A DNA stretch of 64,000 bases from CBDFLS01 sp965249185 (GTDB lineage: Bacteria > Chloroflexota > Dehalococcoidia > Lucifugimonadales > Australimonadaceae). The DNA lies in contig CBDFLS010000002.1 in NCBI GenBank assembly GCA_965249185.1, positions 372,001-436,000 of the forward strand, in the 5' to 3' direction. Below are positions 18,617 to 26,751 of this stretch, in pieces. The notes beneath the pieces were generated by a model. That model saw only the letters and a list, made by a program, of their open reading frames with translations, had not been told where the DNA came from and made no database searches. The first letter of the stretch is position 1. Each line of letters begins with the position of its first letter. The position numbers and the translations under genes are program-made.

Positions 18617-18930
18617 CGCCGCGTACCGGGCAGCGACTCCTTGGCAAAGTACGCGGCCGCTTTTTTTAGTATGTCCCGCTCCATCTTCACTTCCGCCAGT
18701 TCCTTCTTAGTCCGGGCCAAATCCATCTCTACTTCAGTCAAGGGCCTGTACGTCTTGCCGACATCTCCCAGTTTGCCGGCCCTTTGTGCCTTCACCCAGT
18801 ACCCTAACGTCGATGGCGCCAGGGACAACCGGCGGGCTGCCTCCGGCAATGATAGCCTCTCTTCCGTTACCAGCTTCACTGCTTCCTGGCGGAATTCCCT
18901 CGTGTATCTTCCTTGAGGGACACCTTTCAT
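18613..18930 (-). CDS. IS3-family OrfA (helix-turn-helix)
   Basis: 105 residues: an N-terminal HTH (TREFRQEAVKLV...LSLPEAARRLSLAPSTLGYWVKA) that binds the terminal repeats, then a leucine-zipper-like coiled coil (EVEMDLARTKKELAEVKMERDILKK) for dimerisation. Intact and of the usual length. Confidence 0.92.
   Translation of the reverse strand: MKGVPQGRYTREFRQEAVKLVTEERLSLPEAARRLSLAPSTLGYWVKAQRAGKLGDVGKTYRPLTEVEMDLARTKKELAEVKMERDILKKAAAYFAKESLPGTRR
18661..18667 (-). promoter_or_regulatory. Slippery A7 run for programmed -1 frameshift in IS3
   Basis: On the minus strand, orfA contains CTA AAA AAA GCG. Slipping back one base moves the ribosome into a frame (AGC GGC CGC GTA CTT ...) that stays open and reaches orfB in phase. 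This is the classic A6G arrangement for making the OrfAB transposase. Confidence 0.75.
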
Positions 18931-18972
18931 ACTGACACCTCCGTCGCTCTATCTTATCCGACTTTGGTGTCC

Positions 18973-19560
18973 GTTTTTCCCATCCTATCTCAGTGAGCGT
19001 CAGCACTATCAATCCATAGTCGGATCAAGGGGAGAAATTCAGCGTGCAGTAACCCTCAAGGTGGATGCCCGGACTGGCGACTCGTCAGCGTTCGCTCATT
19101 CCGAAGAGCGTGGCTGCTGACGTATCGGTACGTAGTTCGCCTGGATCGCTGTTGACCTAGGTTCACAGCCTCACGGCCAGCCGAAAAGTTCGCAGTACAG
19201 TACACGTAGGCCCACCAAACTGGACAAAATCAAGAACCTTCATTCGACGGACACAATAGACACGGAAAACTCAGGTACTCGTGGGCGGCCGATTTGGGTC
19301 CATTCAAGCCAGGTCGGTAAAGCGGACTCAAAATGGGTGTGTCACGTCGTTCCCGCGTACCTGAACGTACCACCAGGCCCGATGAACGGTTCGATTCTTC
19401 TCAGGTGGGCTGAAGACCGTACTGGACGTGGCGTGCGCAGGTCAGCAGCTGGGCATCCTTCGTATAGGACTTCTCCCGTCGACCTTGGGTCTCCCTCGCC
19501 TTCCCCTGCACCGGCACCCCGGAAAACTCGCGCCAGAAATAGTAAGAATTAGTCATGTGT
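18973..19560 (+). other. Intergenic region, at most a decayed frame
   Basis: Nearly 600 bases between IS3 and a terminator. A 71-codon plus-strand frame (19337-19552) ends with a Ser/Pro-rich tail and has no ribosome site or recognisable domain. The terminator just behind it suggests a transcript once ended here, so it could be the tail of a decayed gene. Nothing else seen. Confidence 0.35.
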
Positions 19561-19599
19561 GCGGCTCATTTCACTCCTATCGTTGAATGAGCCGCTTTT
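19561..19599 (+). terminator. Rho-independent terminator
   Basis: Perfect 10-bp stem GCGGCTCATT / AATGAGCCGC (19561-19570 with 19586-19595), a 15-base loop and a TTTT run. It would end plus-strand transcription coming from the IS3 side and insulate the protease gene behind it. Confidence 0.75.
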
Positions 19600-19660
19600 G
19601 AAAGGAGGAGCGGCAACGAAGCTTCATACAGGCACTTAACACTGACACTAAGGAGAAGAA

Positions 19661-20830
19661 ATGCCAATCAAGACGATGCCAATCAAGATGATAGTGCTCT
19701 CTCTCGTTGTCGTGCTCGCAATCGCAGGAGCCGTAGCTGCCGTTCCGCTTACAGGCGGAAATGACGGCGAGAATCAAGATTCCGCGACTAGGGAGGCCGA
19801 AGGGTACGCGGCCCATCACGGAGTGAGTCTTGACGAAGCCCAGAACCGCTTCGCGCTGCAAAAACTTGCCGGAGACCTCAATGCCACATTGAGTGCTCGC
19901 GAAGGCCAGACCTTTGGGGGGTTGTGGATAGAGCACACTCCCGAGTTCCGGGTCGTTGTTCAGTTCACTCGGGATGCCCAGGAGACGACTGATCGATACG
20001 TTCAAAGCAATGAATTAACTGGGGTCTTAGAAGTTCGCACGGCGGCCCTCTCGCTCAATGATCTTCAGGAAGCCCAGTCTACGGCTATGGAAGCCATCAG
20101 TGGCGAGAGTATACCCGCTGAATCTGGGATCGACATAAAGACGGGTAGGATTCAGGTTTACGTAGCCGAACGGGGTCGTCTCGACAGCGCGATACAAAGA
20201 AATGACGTTTCATTGCCCGGCACAGTTGATTTGATTACTGTTCCGGAGTTGAGTCACCTAGAAGCGGATATATACGGCGGGCTAGCACTGACTACTTGCA
20301 CTAGCGGTTTCTCCGTCAAGAAAAGTGATGGCACCAAGGGGATTACAACGGCAGGGCACTGCGGTAATAGCCAAGCCTACGACGGCACGGATCTGGATTT
20401 TGAGGAGGAGAAAGAAGAGACAAATTACGATATACAGTGGCATACGGCTCCTGACTTCACGGTTACCAACAAGATACAGACGGCGAGCAACGGCGGAACT
20501 CGCAGTGTTACGGGAACAGTAGGTAGAAGCTCCCAGTCTGTAGGTGACTATGTTTGCAAGTATGGCAAGACCTCTGGTTATACTTGTGGCTACATCAGTG
20601 ACAAAAACTTCTGGCCGGAGGGTCATTCTCCCACTTTTATTCGGGTTGACAACACGGCTGGCGACGATGACCTCTCCTCTGGGGGAGATAGCGGTGGTCC
20701 GTGGTTTCTGGTTTACGATGCATACGGAACACACGTTGGTGCACCATCAAGCGATCTGAATGACGCCATCTACATGGCCGTCAACTACATTTCGCCTGGG
20801 ATCGGGGTCGACGTTATGACGTCTCCGTAG
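19661..20830 (+). CDS. Secreted S1-family serine protease (streptogrisin / alpha-lytic type) with propeptide
   Basis: 389 residues. Signal peptide about residues 9-28, a propeptide of roughly 175 residues that assists folding in this family, and a mature chymotrypsin-like domain from about 206. Catalytic triad: His233 (TTAGHCG), Asp257 (NYDIQW) and Ser344 (GGDSGGPW). Cysteine pairs 213/234 and 299/309 fit the conserved disulfides. It would be exported and act outside the cell. The start has AAGGAG upstream. The first 200 codons recur almost identically at 22885-23463, where the catalytic domain is missing. Confidence 0.92.
   Translation: MPIKTMPIKMIVLSLVVVLAIAGAVAAVPLTGGNDGENQDSATREAEGYAAHHGVSLDEAQNRFALQKLAGDLNATLSAREGQTFGGLWIEHTPEFRVVVQFTRDAQETTDRYVQSNELTGVLEVRTAALSLNDLQEAQSTAMEAISGESIPAESGIDIKTGRIQVYVAERGRLDSAIQRNDVSLPGTVDLITVPELSHLEADIYGGLALTTCTSGFSVKKSDGTKGITTAGHCGNSQAYDGTDLDFEEEKEETNYDIQWHTAPDFTVTNKIQTASNGGTRSVTGTVGRSSQSVGDYVCKYGKTSGYTCGYISDKNFWPEGHSPTFIRVDNTAGDDDLSSGGDSGGPWFLVYDAYGTHVGAPSSDLNDAIYMAVNYISPGIGVDVMTSP
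19698..20276 (+). repeat. 579-bp direct repeat, copy 1 (in complete protease gene)
   Basis: Matches 22885-23463 at a constant offset of 3187 bases; the one difference I found gives GTGAGT here and GTGCGT there. It covers the end of the signal peptide and the entire propeptide and stops at the edge of the mature protease domain. Confidence 0.93.
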
Positions 20831-20869
20831 AAACACCGAAAGTCTCCGCTCTTCCACAAGATAGGTTTT

Positions 20870-20908
20870 GACCTGCCCCCCTTAGATGCAGAACCAGGGG
20901 GGCAGGTC
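20870..20908 (+). terminator. Strong hairpin behind the protease gene
   Basis: Perfect 13-bp stem GACCTGCCCCCCT / AGGGGGGCAGGTC with a 13-base loop, 40 bases after the protease stop. There is no T-run on the plus strand, so it may be a factor-assisted terminator or the fused ends of a lost IS; its left arm resembles the IS3-like end at 15715. Confidence 0.5.
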
Positions 20909-20979
20909 AATCGTGCTGATGTTCAGCGACTAAGTTAGTCGGGGTTGTCTAGCTAAGCTTTCGGTTGCTGTCGTGTCCG

Positions 20980-21300
20980 AGTCCTGTTGATCACTAGTCT
21001 GACTGAGGAGCTGATCCATTCGCGCAGGTCTTGGCGCTAATGCGGACCATCGTGGGCTCTCGGCAGAAACCCACTTGCGCAAAGGCGTTCCTAGAGATGT
21101 CGAATTCCGTGGCGATGCCACGCAGATACAACCCCTCGACCGCCTAGCTCCGTACAAAGCCTTCCATCGAGCCAGCTGACGCGGAGTAACTGTCGGCGTC
21201 GCCTCGGGTTTTCCCTTGGTGCCGCGTTTGTTCGTGACCGAGTCATGCGGTCGTTGATGTTGCACCGAGGCAGAGAGTGCAGCAGTCCGCCGAACTTGAC
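20980..21300 (-). pseudogene. Decayed helix-turn-helix segment of a transposase or recombinase
   Basis: On the minus strand one frame reads TVTPRQLARWKALYGA and, after a frameshift near 21140, another reads GLYLRGIATEFDISRNAFAQVG. Together they look like an HTH of a mobile-element recombinase. No complete gene remains. Confidence 0.4.
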
Positions 21301-21327
21301 TAGCATCCCGTCCAGTCCCACTGCTAC

Positions 21328-21516
21328 TCATCTGGCCACCTTGCGGCGATGTCTTAAGCAGGGCAGAGGAGGAAGTCGCATTTGAGCGTCCTCCACGTGC
21401 CGGAACGGCGCATACGGCACGTGGCCGGTGGCATCATCGACAGCGATGAGTAGGACCAGCCAAGGGCCTGCATTCTGTCCTGAATTGTCCCCTTGACACC
21501 TCCTCTCCCAACTCAC
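21328..21516 (-). pseudogene. Transposase integrase-core fragment (ISNCY-like)
   Basis: About 60 codons on the minus strand containing GPWLVLLIAVDDATGHVPYA and FRHVEDAQ. This matches the first catalytic-Asp strand of rve-type transposases, where relatives read L..AVDDATGKV..A.FR..EDA. The rest of the core is missing or out of frame. Confidence 0.55.
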
Positions 21517-21607
21517 ACTCGTGATCTGCGATCAGTCGGGTTGACCGCCCTACTATCTTGTGAGGCACTAGTTCTTGTACGGCTCCCTGCACCAGTGTCA
21601 ACGCCGG

Positions 21608-22105
21608 TGTAGATTTGACCCACTATCGCCGGAATGGAAATGACCCACCCCATAGCAGAGAGCACCTTATCGTTGGGAGGAATCCCAACGCGGAGGTGAC
21701 CAAGAGAATTGCTAAGAGGAGGGACAATGAAAGAGCTATACGAGCTGAAGGGAGAGGGGCGATCTGTCCGTGGGATAGCCAGGGATCTGGGGGTCTCGCG
21801 GAACTCGGTACGCAAGTACCTGCGGTCTGCCGAGGTCCCAAGAGCCAAGCCGAGACCAAGGCGGCCGTCGAAGCTGGACGTGTACACCGAGTACATATAG
21901 ATGGGCGTCTGTCGGAGGGGTTGGAGAACTGCGTGGTGTTGCTGCGTGAGCTGCGTGCCAGAGGGTATACGGGAGGGCTACACGATCCTGAAGGACTACG
22001 TTCAGCCGGGCCGTCGCCGCAGGCAGCCAGTAGCGACGGTGCGGTTCGAGACGGACCCCGGGGAGCAGGCGCAGGTGGACTGGGGGAGCATGTCCTATTG
22101 CTCTG
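21608..22105 (+). mobile_element. istA: IS21-family left end with decayed istA
   Basis: Begins with TGTAGATTTGACCCAC and a second TGACCCACC at about 21640, as at IS21 ends. istA starts at 21727 (ATG behind GAGGAGGGAC): HTH (YELKGEGRSVRGIARDLGVSRNSVRKYL), then frameshifts near 21897 and 21980 separate DGRLSEGLENCVVLLRELRARG from GYTILKDYVQPGRRRRQP and ETDPGEQAQVDWG. The frame ends at a stop before the remaining catalytic core. Confidence 0.8.
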
Positions 22106-22327
22106 GTTGATAGTCTCCCCGCCTCGCAGGCTACGTTTTCTGGGTTCAGGTTGTATAATCAAGTTGGAGGTCGCTCGAACGCAGCTGCGTCTCAGCTAGG
22201 GGTTATTGGGACATGTGTTCCAGTTCCGTCGTATCTCGGGAACTTTTCCTGGGACAGAAACGTCCTATTAGTATGAACACAGTCAGTACGAACTGTACTG
22301 TAGCTAAACTTCCCGCAAGGAGCCGAC

Positions 22328-22825
22328 ATGCAACTTCTGACGACCATCGCCCTCGGACTGGTAACCTTTGCAGTGGTAGCCTGCACCAATAGCACACCAC
22401 CGCCCACTTCGCCCGTCACATCAGTGGCGAGTCCTACTCCTTCCGATGAGGCTTCAAATGGCGACGCTGATGGCCCGGGGTCGTTGACAAGTCCTCACTT
22501 CCCTCAGTTGCGTGAAGGCAGAGATGTAATGGTAATGGAAGCCCAACTTGAGGGCGAACTGGTGTTGGAAAACGGCTGTCTTCGTGTGAAAAGCATGGAC
22601 GGCACTGGCCACCTTCTCATTTGGCCACAGAGGTACAAGCTGAGTGTTGATGGTGCCGATATTCGGATCAGCGACGATTTAGGATTGTCATTGTCTGTTG
22701 GAGAAGAGGTCAGAATAGGTGGCGGCGAGAAATCTCTTGCCCGCCTCCATACCTTGGTAGAGCCGGCAATTCCAGATGATTGTCCTGGTCCGTATTGGAT
22801 TGTCGGAGAAATCCCGGCCCAATGA
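22328..22825 (+). CDS. Small lipoprotein
   Basis: 165 residues: signal peptide with lipobox VVAC near residues 16-19, a Ser/Thr/Pro linker, and a secreted domain of about 110 residues with two cysteines (ENGCLRVK, DDCPGPYW). The domain looks all-beta (alternating strands EGELVLENGCLRVKS, YKLSVDGADIRI). AAGGAG precedes the ATG. A TATAAT box occurs at 22154, too far to be its only promoter. Function unknown; lipobox and linker support a real surface lipoprotein. Confidence 0.65.
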   Translation: MQLLTTIALGLVTFAVVACTNSTPPPTSPVTSVASPTPSDEASNGDADGPGSLTSPHFPQLREGRDVMVMEAQLEGELVLENGCLRVKSMDGTGHLLIWPQRYKLSVDGADIRISDDLGLSLSVGEEVRIGGGEKSLARLHTLVEPAIPDDCPGPYWIVGEIPAQ

Positions 22826-22862
22826 GAAGTTAGGTACACACTGACATTAAGGAGAACAAGAG

Positions 22863-23492
22863 ATGTCAATTTCGAAAATAGCGATCTCTCTCGTTGTCGT
22901 GCTCGCAATCGCAGGAGCCGTAGCTGCCGTTCCGCTTACAGGCGGAAATGACGGCGAGAATCAAGATTCCGCGACTAGGGAGGCCGAAGGGTACGCGGCC
23001 CATCACGGAGTGCGTCTTGACGAAGCCCAGAACCGCTTCGCGCTGCAAAAACTTGCCGGAGACCTCAATGCCACATTGAGTGCTCGCGAAGGCCAGACCT
23101 TTGGGGGGTTGTGGATAGAGCACACTCCCGAGTTCCGGGTCGTTGTTCAGTTCACTCGGGATGCCCAGGAGACGACTGATCGATACGTTCAAAGCAATGA
23201 ATTAACTGGGGTCTTAGAAGTTCGCACGGCGGCCCTCTCGCTCAATGATCTTCAGGAAGCCCAGTCTACGGCTATGGAAGCCATCAGTGGCGAGAGTATA
23301 CCCGCTGAATCTGGGATCGACATAAAGACGGGTAGGATTCAGGTTTACGTAGCCGAACGGGGTCGTCTCGACAGCGCGATACAAAGAAATGACGTTTCAT
23401 TGCCCGGCACAGTTGATTTGATTACTGTTCCGGAGTTGAGTCACCTAGAAGCGGATATATACGCCGTCGCCGCCTTTGCAGAGAGCAGGTAG
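22863..23492 (+). pseudogene. Propeptide-only second copy of the S1 protease
   Basis: 209 codons. The signal peptide start differs (MSISKIAISLVVV), then about 193 codons are essentially identical to the complete protease at 19661. Directly after EADIY, where the mature enzyme would begin, the frame reads AVAAFAESR and stops. It keeps its own ribosome site (AAGGAGAACAAG), so a secreted, catalytically empty propeptide could be made. It may be a simple truncation, or a trans-acting foldase/inhibitor, since propeptides in this family can do both. Confidence 0.7.
22885..23463 (+). repeat. 579-bp direct repeat, copy 2 (propeptide-only gene)
   Basis: Second copy of the repeat at 19698-20276. The sharp ends, together with diverged but related upstream leaders (both contain ACACTGACA.TAAGGAGAA), suggest an older duplication recently homogenised by gene conversion, or an assembly duplication. 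Confidence 0.93.
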
Positions 23493-23547
23493 TCGTCATC
23501 AGGACGACCGCTGCCCCTTCACTCCAAAGGAATCGATGATTCGGCCC

Positions 23548-23970
23548 CTATAACAGCCTCAGCGTCTCGGGCTGGTCTTGGGCCGCCCCTCCCTCAGTGA
23601 CTGGAACCTGGGCCGAGCCCGGGTCACGAGGGGTCCGGCGTCTTGTCGAGGGAGCGGGCCGCGCGTAGGCCGGATACAGCGGTGCCTCATCCCATCTGGC
23701 GCTCGCTCTTGCGACCACCGCTGGGACCTCTTGGACGATCCCCGATATTGCACGGTATGCGACCGACTCGATGTGAGGGTCCGACGAGGGTTGCTGTACC
23801 CCAATGGTGGCGATGCCGTCCTTAATGGACAGAACTACCTTGAGCTCCTCGGACAAGCTTGTCTCCTTTCCGTCAGCCTGGCCTAAGTCGGTTCGCTTTT
23901 CAGGGATGCCCGACTCTGATGGGTCTTCGTCGCTCTCATCCGTTCCCCTTTCCTCTCGCGACAGTAGGTT
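23548..23970 (-). pseudogene. Second, partial copy of the small acidic protein of the ThiF-JAMM module
   Basis: On the minus strand a continuous frame reads acidic residues (DESDEDPSES), then SEELKVVLSIKDGIATIGVQQPSSDP and ARWDEAPLYPAYARPA. It aligns with the protein at 25353-25850 (SEDLKVVVSIRGGLASIGLQRPSSDP ... IRWEDSPKNPTYERPA). No ATG or GTG was found at the corresponding N-terminus; only an internal TTG at 23856 could start it. It is probably an N-terminally eroded copy, although the core domain is intact. Confidence 0.65.
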
Positions 23971-24101
23971 AGAGTAGATGCGACCTTAGGAATGATGGTA
24001 CGCTCAGTGAGCGTTAGAACGATCAGGCGGTGTATCTCTTCATCGAACTTGGCGTACATGTGCCCAGATAGGAGTGCACCGCCTGTGACTACCGGAGGGA
24101 G

Positions 24102-25058
24102 TTGAAGCTGGATTTGGATCCAACGGGGAGCAGCAACCTAAAGGCGGCGGTCGCACTCGCGGCGTTGCTGTCACTTCTTGTCGCAAGCTGCGGATCGCCC
24201 GCGCCGACGACCACGCCCATGGAGTCGGTCGGTTCCCCAAAGACTTCCGGCTCCGATGTCTCGCAGCGAGAAAGCGGAGTTCTCTCCGAGGGCATTAGTG
24301 TCACATTAGGCCGCGCATTGCTGAGACCCGACGGAAGGATCATCGTATTCTACGTCGCAAGTGACAATTCCACCTCGCTTGACGCGCCCATCATCATCAA
24401 CGATGCAAATATAATCAGTTCAGACGAGCAATCGTGGCCGGCTGACGGTTATGGCGAGTTACGTCACTGGCCTCCTCTTACTCTTGGATGGGTGACGTTT
24501 CTTGTTTCGGGTGCCGCCCCAGGAGACCTTCGAGTGGCGGTCAATGATATACAATCAAACGGCAGTTCCGTTACGCGACCATTACAATTGCAGCAACTAA
24601 GTGGGCTGAAGGCTAGGATTGATATATCGGAGGCGGTAATTATTGACTCCGGGTTATGTGTGAGCAGCGAAGGGGTGGCATTCGGCTTTCATGAAAAGGC
24701 CTGTACAACAGAGTTCGTCGATCCCCATACCGTCCGCCAGAAGGAAACTCCTGCGGGAACAACTCGCGCCACACCACGACCCAAGCCAACGCCAACGGAG
24801 CATTCGAGCCCATCTACACCAACTCTAACCACTCAAAGCACCAAATCCCCCGATGACGTGGAGCAGCTATTGTTCACTCTCTGCACGCCTTGGCACTTCC
24901 AAGCCCGGGTCAAATTCGACAATGCGGAGATACCTTTGCTAAGCAGCTTTGCGCCTACGACCGGTCTTCGTTGCGTGCTCCCCTGGTCGCCATCGGTATC
25001 GCATTTCAGTTTGGCACCTGCCCTTAGCCCGGTATGGTGTCGTCGCCAACGTACATGA
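24102..25058 (+). CDS. Hypothetical lipoprotein, C-terminus possibly displaced
   Basis: TTG start behind GGAGGG. Signal peptide with lipobox VASC near residues 27-30, then a secreted domain (GISVTLGRALLRPDGRIIVFYV, GWVTFLVSGAAPGDLRVAV) typical of extracytoplasmic beta-rich lipoproteins, and a Thr/Pro linker at about residues 225-255. The last 60 residues read unlike the rest (SPSVSHFSLAPALSPVWC) and run into IS21 debris, so the natural end may have been lost. No family assigned. Confidence 0.55.
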   Translation: MKLDLDPTGSSNLKAAVALAALLSLLVASCGSPAPTTTPMESVGSPKTSGSDVSQRESGVLSEGISVTLGRALLRPDGRIIVFYVASDNSTSLDAPIIINDANIISSDEQSWPADGYGELRHWPPLTLGWVTFLVSGAAPGDLRVAVNDIQSNGSSVTRPLQLQQLSGLKARIDISEAVIIDSGLCVSSEGVAFGFHEKACTTEFVDPHTVRQKETPAGTTRATPRPKPTPTEHSSPSTPTLTTQSTKSPDDVEQLLFTLCTPWHFQARVKFDNAEIPLLSSFAPTTGLRCVLPWSPSVSHFSLAPALSPVWCRRQRT

Positions 25059-25084
25059 ACTACTAGTAAGGTTCGCCCCGCAGA

Positions 25085-25206
25085 CTTTCTTCCGCCGCTT
25101 CCTAGACCAGCTTGCCCACCACGCCAACATCCTTGCTACTCGGGACGAGTCCTATCGCACTCGGCGGGGCCAGACTCCGTTCAGCGGGGCGGGGCAGCCC
25201 ATCTAG
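25085..25206 (+). pseudogene. istB: IS21 IstB C-terminal fragment
   Basis: A plus-strand frame reads FFRRFLDQLAHHANILATRDESYRTRRG and stops. Relatives of IstB, the AAA helper ATPase of IS21, end with (A)(L/I)(L/I)DRL.HH..I....G.SYR. Nothing of the Walker region remains. With the istA remnant at 21.6 kb it may be the far end of the same element. Confidence 0.6.
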
Positions 25207-25310
25207 GCTCACCAGGGCCACTCTCAACACGCGGTGCCTGATGTGGAGGTCTAGCAGTACGGCGGTCTGAAAACGCAAAAAGGCCGCCCACATTGATCCC
25301 ATAGTAGGGA

Positions 25311-25341
25311 GCGGATGGCCATCCTAATGATGGCCATCCGC
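25311..25341 (-). terminator. Perfect hairpin closing the ThiF-JAMM operon
   Basis: 13-bp stem GCGGATGGCCATC / GATGGCCATCCGC with a five-base loop, twelve bases downstream of the last gene of the minus-strand operon. No clear T-run on either side, so termination efficiency is uncertain. Confidence 0.55.
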
Positions 25342-25352
25342 CTCACCAACTC

Positions 25353-25850
25353 CTAAAACAGTTGCAACGTTTGTTGCTGGGATTCTCCTTCCTCTGTATT
25401 CGATTCCTGAGCCGAGGTTTGGTTGTTGCGACGGTTACGACGCCCCGTAGAAGCTGCGGGCCGCTCGTAGGTGGGATTCTTTGGCGAGTCTTCCCACCTG
25501 ATCTTCGCCCTGTCCAAGACCGAGGGAACCTTTTGGACCAGCTGGGCTACGTCGGAGTCATCGAATAGCTCGATGTACGGATCCGACGAGGGCCGCTGCA
25601 GCCCGATTGAGGCTAGGCCGCCTCTGATGGAGACGACCACCTTCAGGTCCTCCGAGGGAGAGGTCCCTGCTCCCTCGGACTCTTTCCCCCCAGTCATTTC
25701 CGAATCTTGCGGTTCCGGTAGGGCCTCCTTGGAGGCGTCCTCCTCTTTGGCAACAGCGATGGGCTTGTCCACTGTTGTATCTCCGAAGAGACTCTCGGCA
25801 GCGCTCAGAGCATCTTCTTGGGTTGTGTTCCTGTCATTCTCGTTAGGCAT
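25353..25850 (-). CDS. Small acidic protein of the ThiF-JAMM module
   Basis: 165 residues. The N-terminal 70 are acidic, low-complexity and probably disordered. The core (about 70-135) is a beta-hairpin (DLKVVVSIRGGLASIGLQ), a PSSDPYIEL turn and a helix (VAQLVQKVPSVLDRAKIRW) followed by P-x-Y-x-R-P. The tail is polar and ends QLF. The hairpin-plus-helix layout recalls PRTRC protein E or a minimal beta-grasp piece; neither is proven, and there is no C-terminal Gly-Gly. It lies 50 bases behind thiF, ahead of a terminator hairpin, and a relative persists at 23.5 kb. Candidate substrate or partner of the E1/JAMM pair. Confidence 0.7.
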   Translation of the reverse strand: MPNENDRNTTQEDALSAAESLFGDTTVDKPIAVAKEEDASKEALPEPQDSEMTGGKESEGAGTSPSEDLKVVVSIRGGLASIGLQRPSSDPYIELFDDSDVAQLVQKVPSVLDRAKIRWEDSPKNPTYERPAASTGRRNRRNNQTSAQESNTEEGESQQQTLQLF

Positions 25851-25902
25851 GATTTCTTCTCCTCTCCTTTGATTCGGGTCTTGCTGGGTACTCGTTCCGG
25901 CC

Positions 25903-26751
25903 TCAGTCAGCCATGCTGTCCTCCAGGGAGTCGGACTGTCCTGTGAGCGTTTCGGGGCTCGTCCCCACCACCCGCGCCATCGTCTCCGGGGTGGCGTAGG
26001 TTGGGTTGACAGTCCCTTGCTCCATGTCCAGGTAGAGGCCCATGAAGGGGCAGGTGCCCGCCACCAAGCGGCGCACCACCTGGAGCACCAGCGACGCCAT
26101 CACCTGGTTGATGGTGGGGTCCTGGTCAGTGAGGTCGAGGGCCGCTGCGCAGTCCACGTCCGGCGGGGCCGTCGGCACGGCGGTCAGCAGGTCCGGGCGC
26201 TGCACCGTAGGCGCGGGAAGCAAGTGGCAGGTCTCTCCGACGAAGGCCGGCTCGTCCCACGACAGGTTATCGGCGACGTTCCCAACGAGAATCTGGCCCC
26301 AGTTGGTGTCGTTGCCCGCGTCGATGAGCCACAGGTTCGGGCTTCCGGGCAGGCACTCCGCCATGGCCCTGCGGGCGGCGGCGTTGTCGGCGCAGCCGAT
26401 GAGCAGGCCGCTCCCGTAGCCGGGCAGGCCGGGATAGGCTTGTCCCTGGTCCCCGGAGCCCCCTCGGAAAGGGTAGACCGAATAGCCGATGGTCCTCCCG
26501 TAAGCCCTGGCCAGCCTGTCGGCGAGGGCCTGGCTCTTAAACCGTCCGACATCCTCCCTATGGAAGTTCTGCCTCAGCAGGTTGTGGGGCTCCACGCGGT
26601 CATGGTCGACCAGGACGATTGTGGCCTCTCTGCCGCTGAAGAGTCGGCACAGGGCCTCGGCGACAAAGCCGCCGGTTCCGCCGCAGCCCACCACGGTAAT
26701 CCACGGGCTGCCCATCAGGAATCTGTTGTCCAGGGAGTAGGGCATGGTCAT
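25903..26751 (-). CDS. ThiF/E1-like adenylyltransferase (PRTRC-ThiF type)
   Basis: 282 residues. E1-like enzymes adenylate the C-terminus of a ubiquitin-like or sulfur-carrier protein. The Rossmann nucleotide loop (VVGCGGTGG, residues 20-28), the acidic strand end (VDHDRVEPHN, Asp49/Asp51), the N-x-x-R-Q motif (NLLRQ, 57-61) and Lys72 are all present, as is the IGCADN strand of the second half. Several later cysteines (CHLLP, DCAAAL) could supply a thioester or zinc site. The ATG overlaps the JAMM stop (ATGA) with GGAGGTGA inside the previous gene, so the two are translated together. The JAMM neighbour points to a protein-modification cassette rather than thiamin synthesis. Confidence 0.88.
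   Translation of the reverse strand: MTMPYSLDNRFLMGSPWITVVGCGGTGGFVAEALCRLFSGREATIVLVDHDRVEPHNLLRQNFHREDVGRFKSQALADRLARAYGRTIGYSVYPFRGGSGDQGQAYPGLPGYGSGLLIGCADNAAARRAMAECLPGSPNLWLIDAGNDTNWGQILVGNVADNLSWDEPAFVGETCHLLPAPTVQRPDLLTAVPTAPPDVDCAAALDLTDQDPTINQVMASLVLQVVRRLVAGTCPFMGLYLDMEQGTVNPTYATPETMARVVGTSPETLTGQSDSLEDSMAD

Larger units (their letters stand above)
17742..18972 (-). mobile_element. Complete IS3-family insertion sequence
   Basis: A 1.23-kb element carrying orfA and orfB on the minus strand. Ends are set by an imperfect inverted repeat: GGACACCAAACCTTTCAAG at the left (from 17742), and GGACACCAAAGTCGGATAAG read on the minus strand at the right (ending 18972). No convincing target-site duplication was found next to these ends. 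Both transposase frames are intact, so it may be active. Confidence 0.82.

Noticed and set aside
25903..26751. Thiamin biosynthesis assignment for the ThiF-like gene
   Set aside because: No thiS, thiG or other thiamin gene is near, and the coupled partner is a JAMM protease, so a protein-modification cassette fits better.
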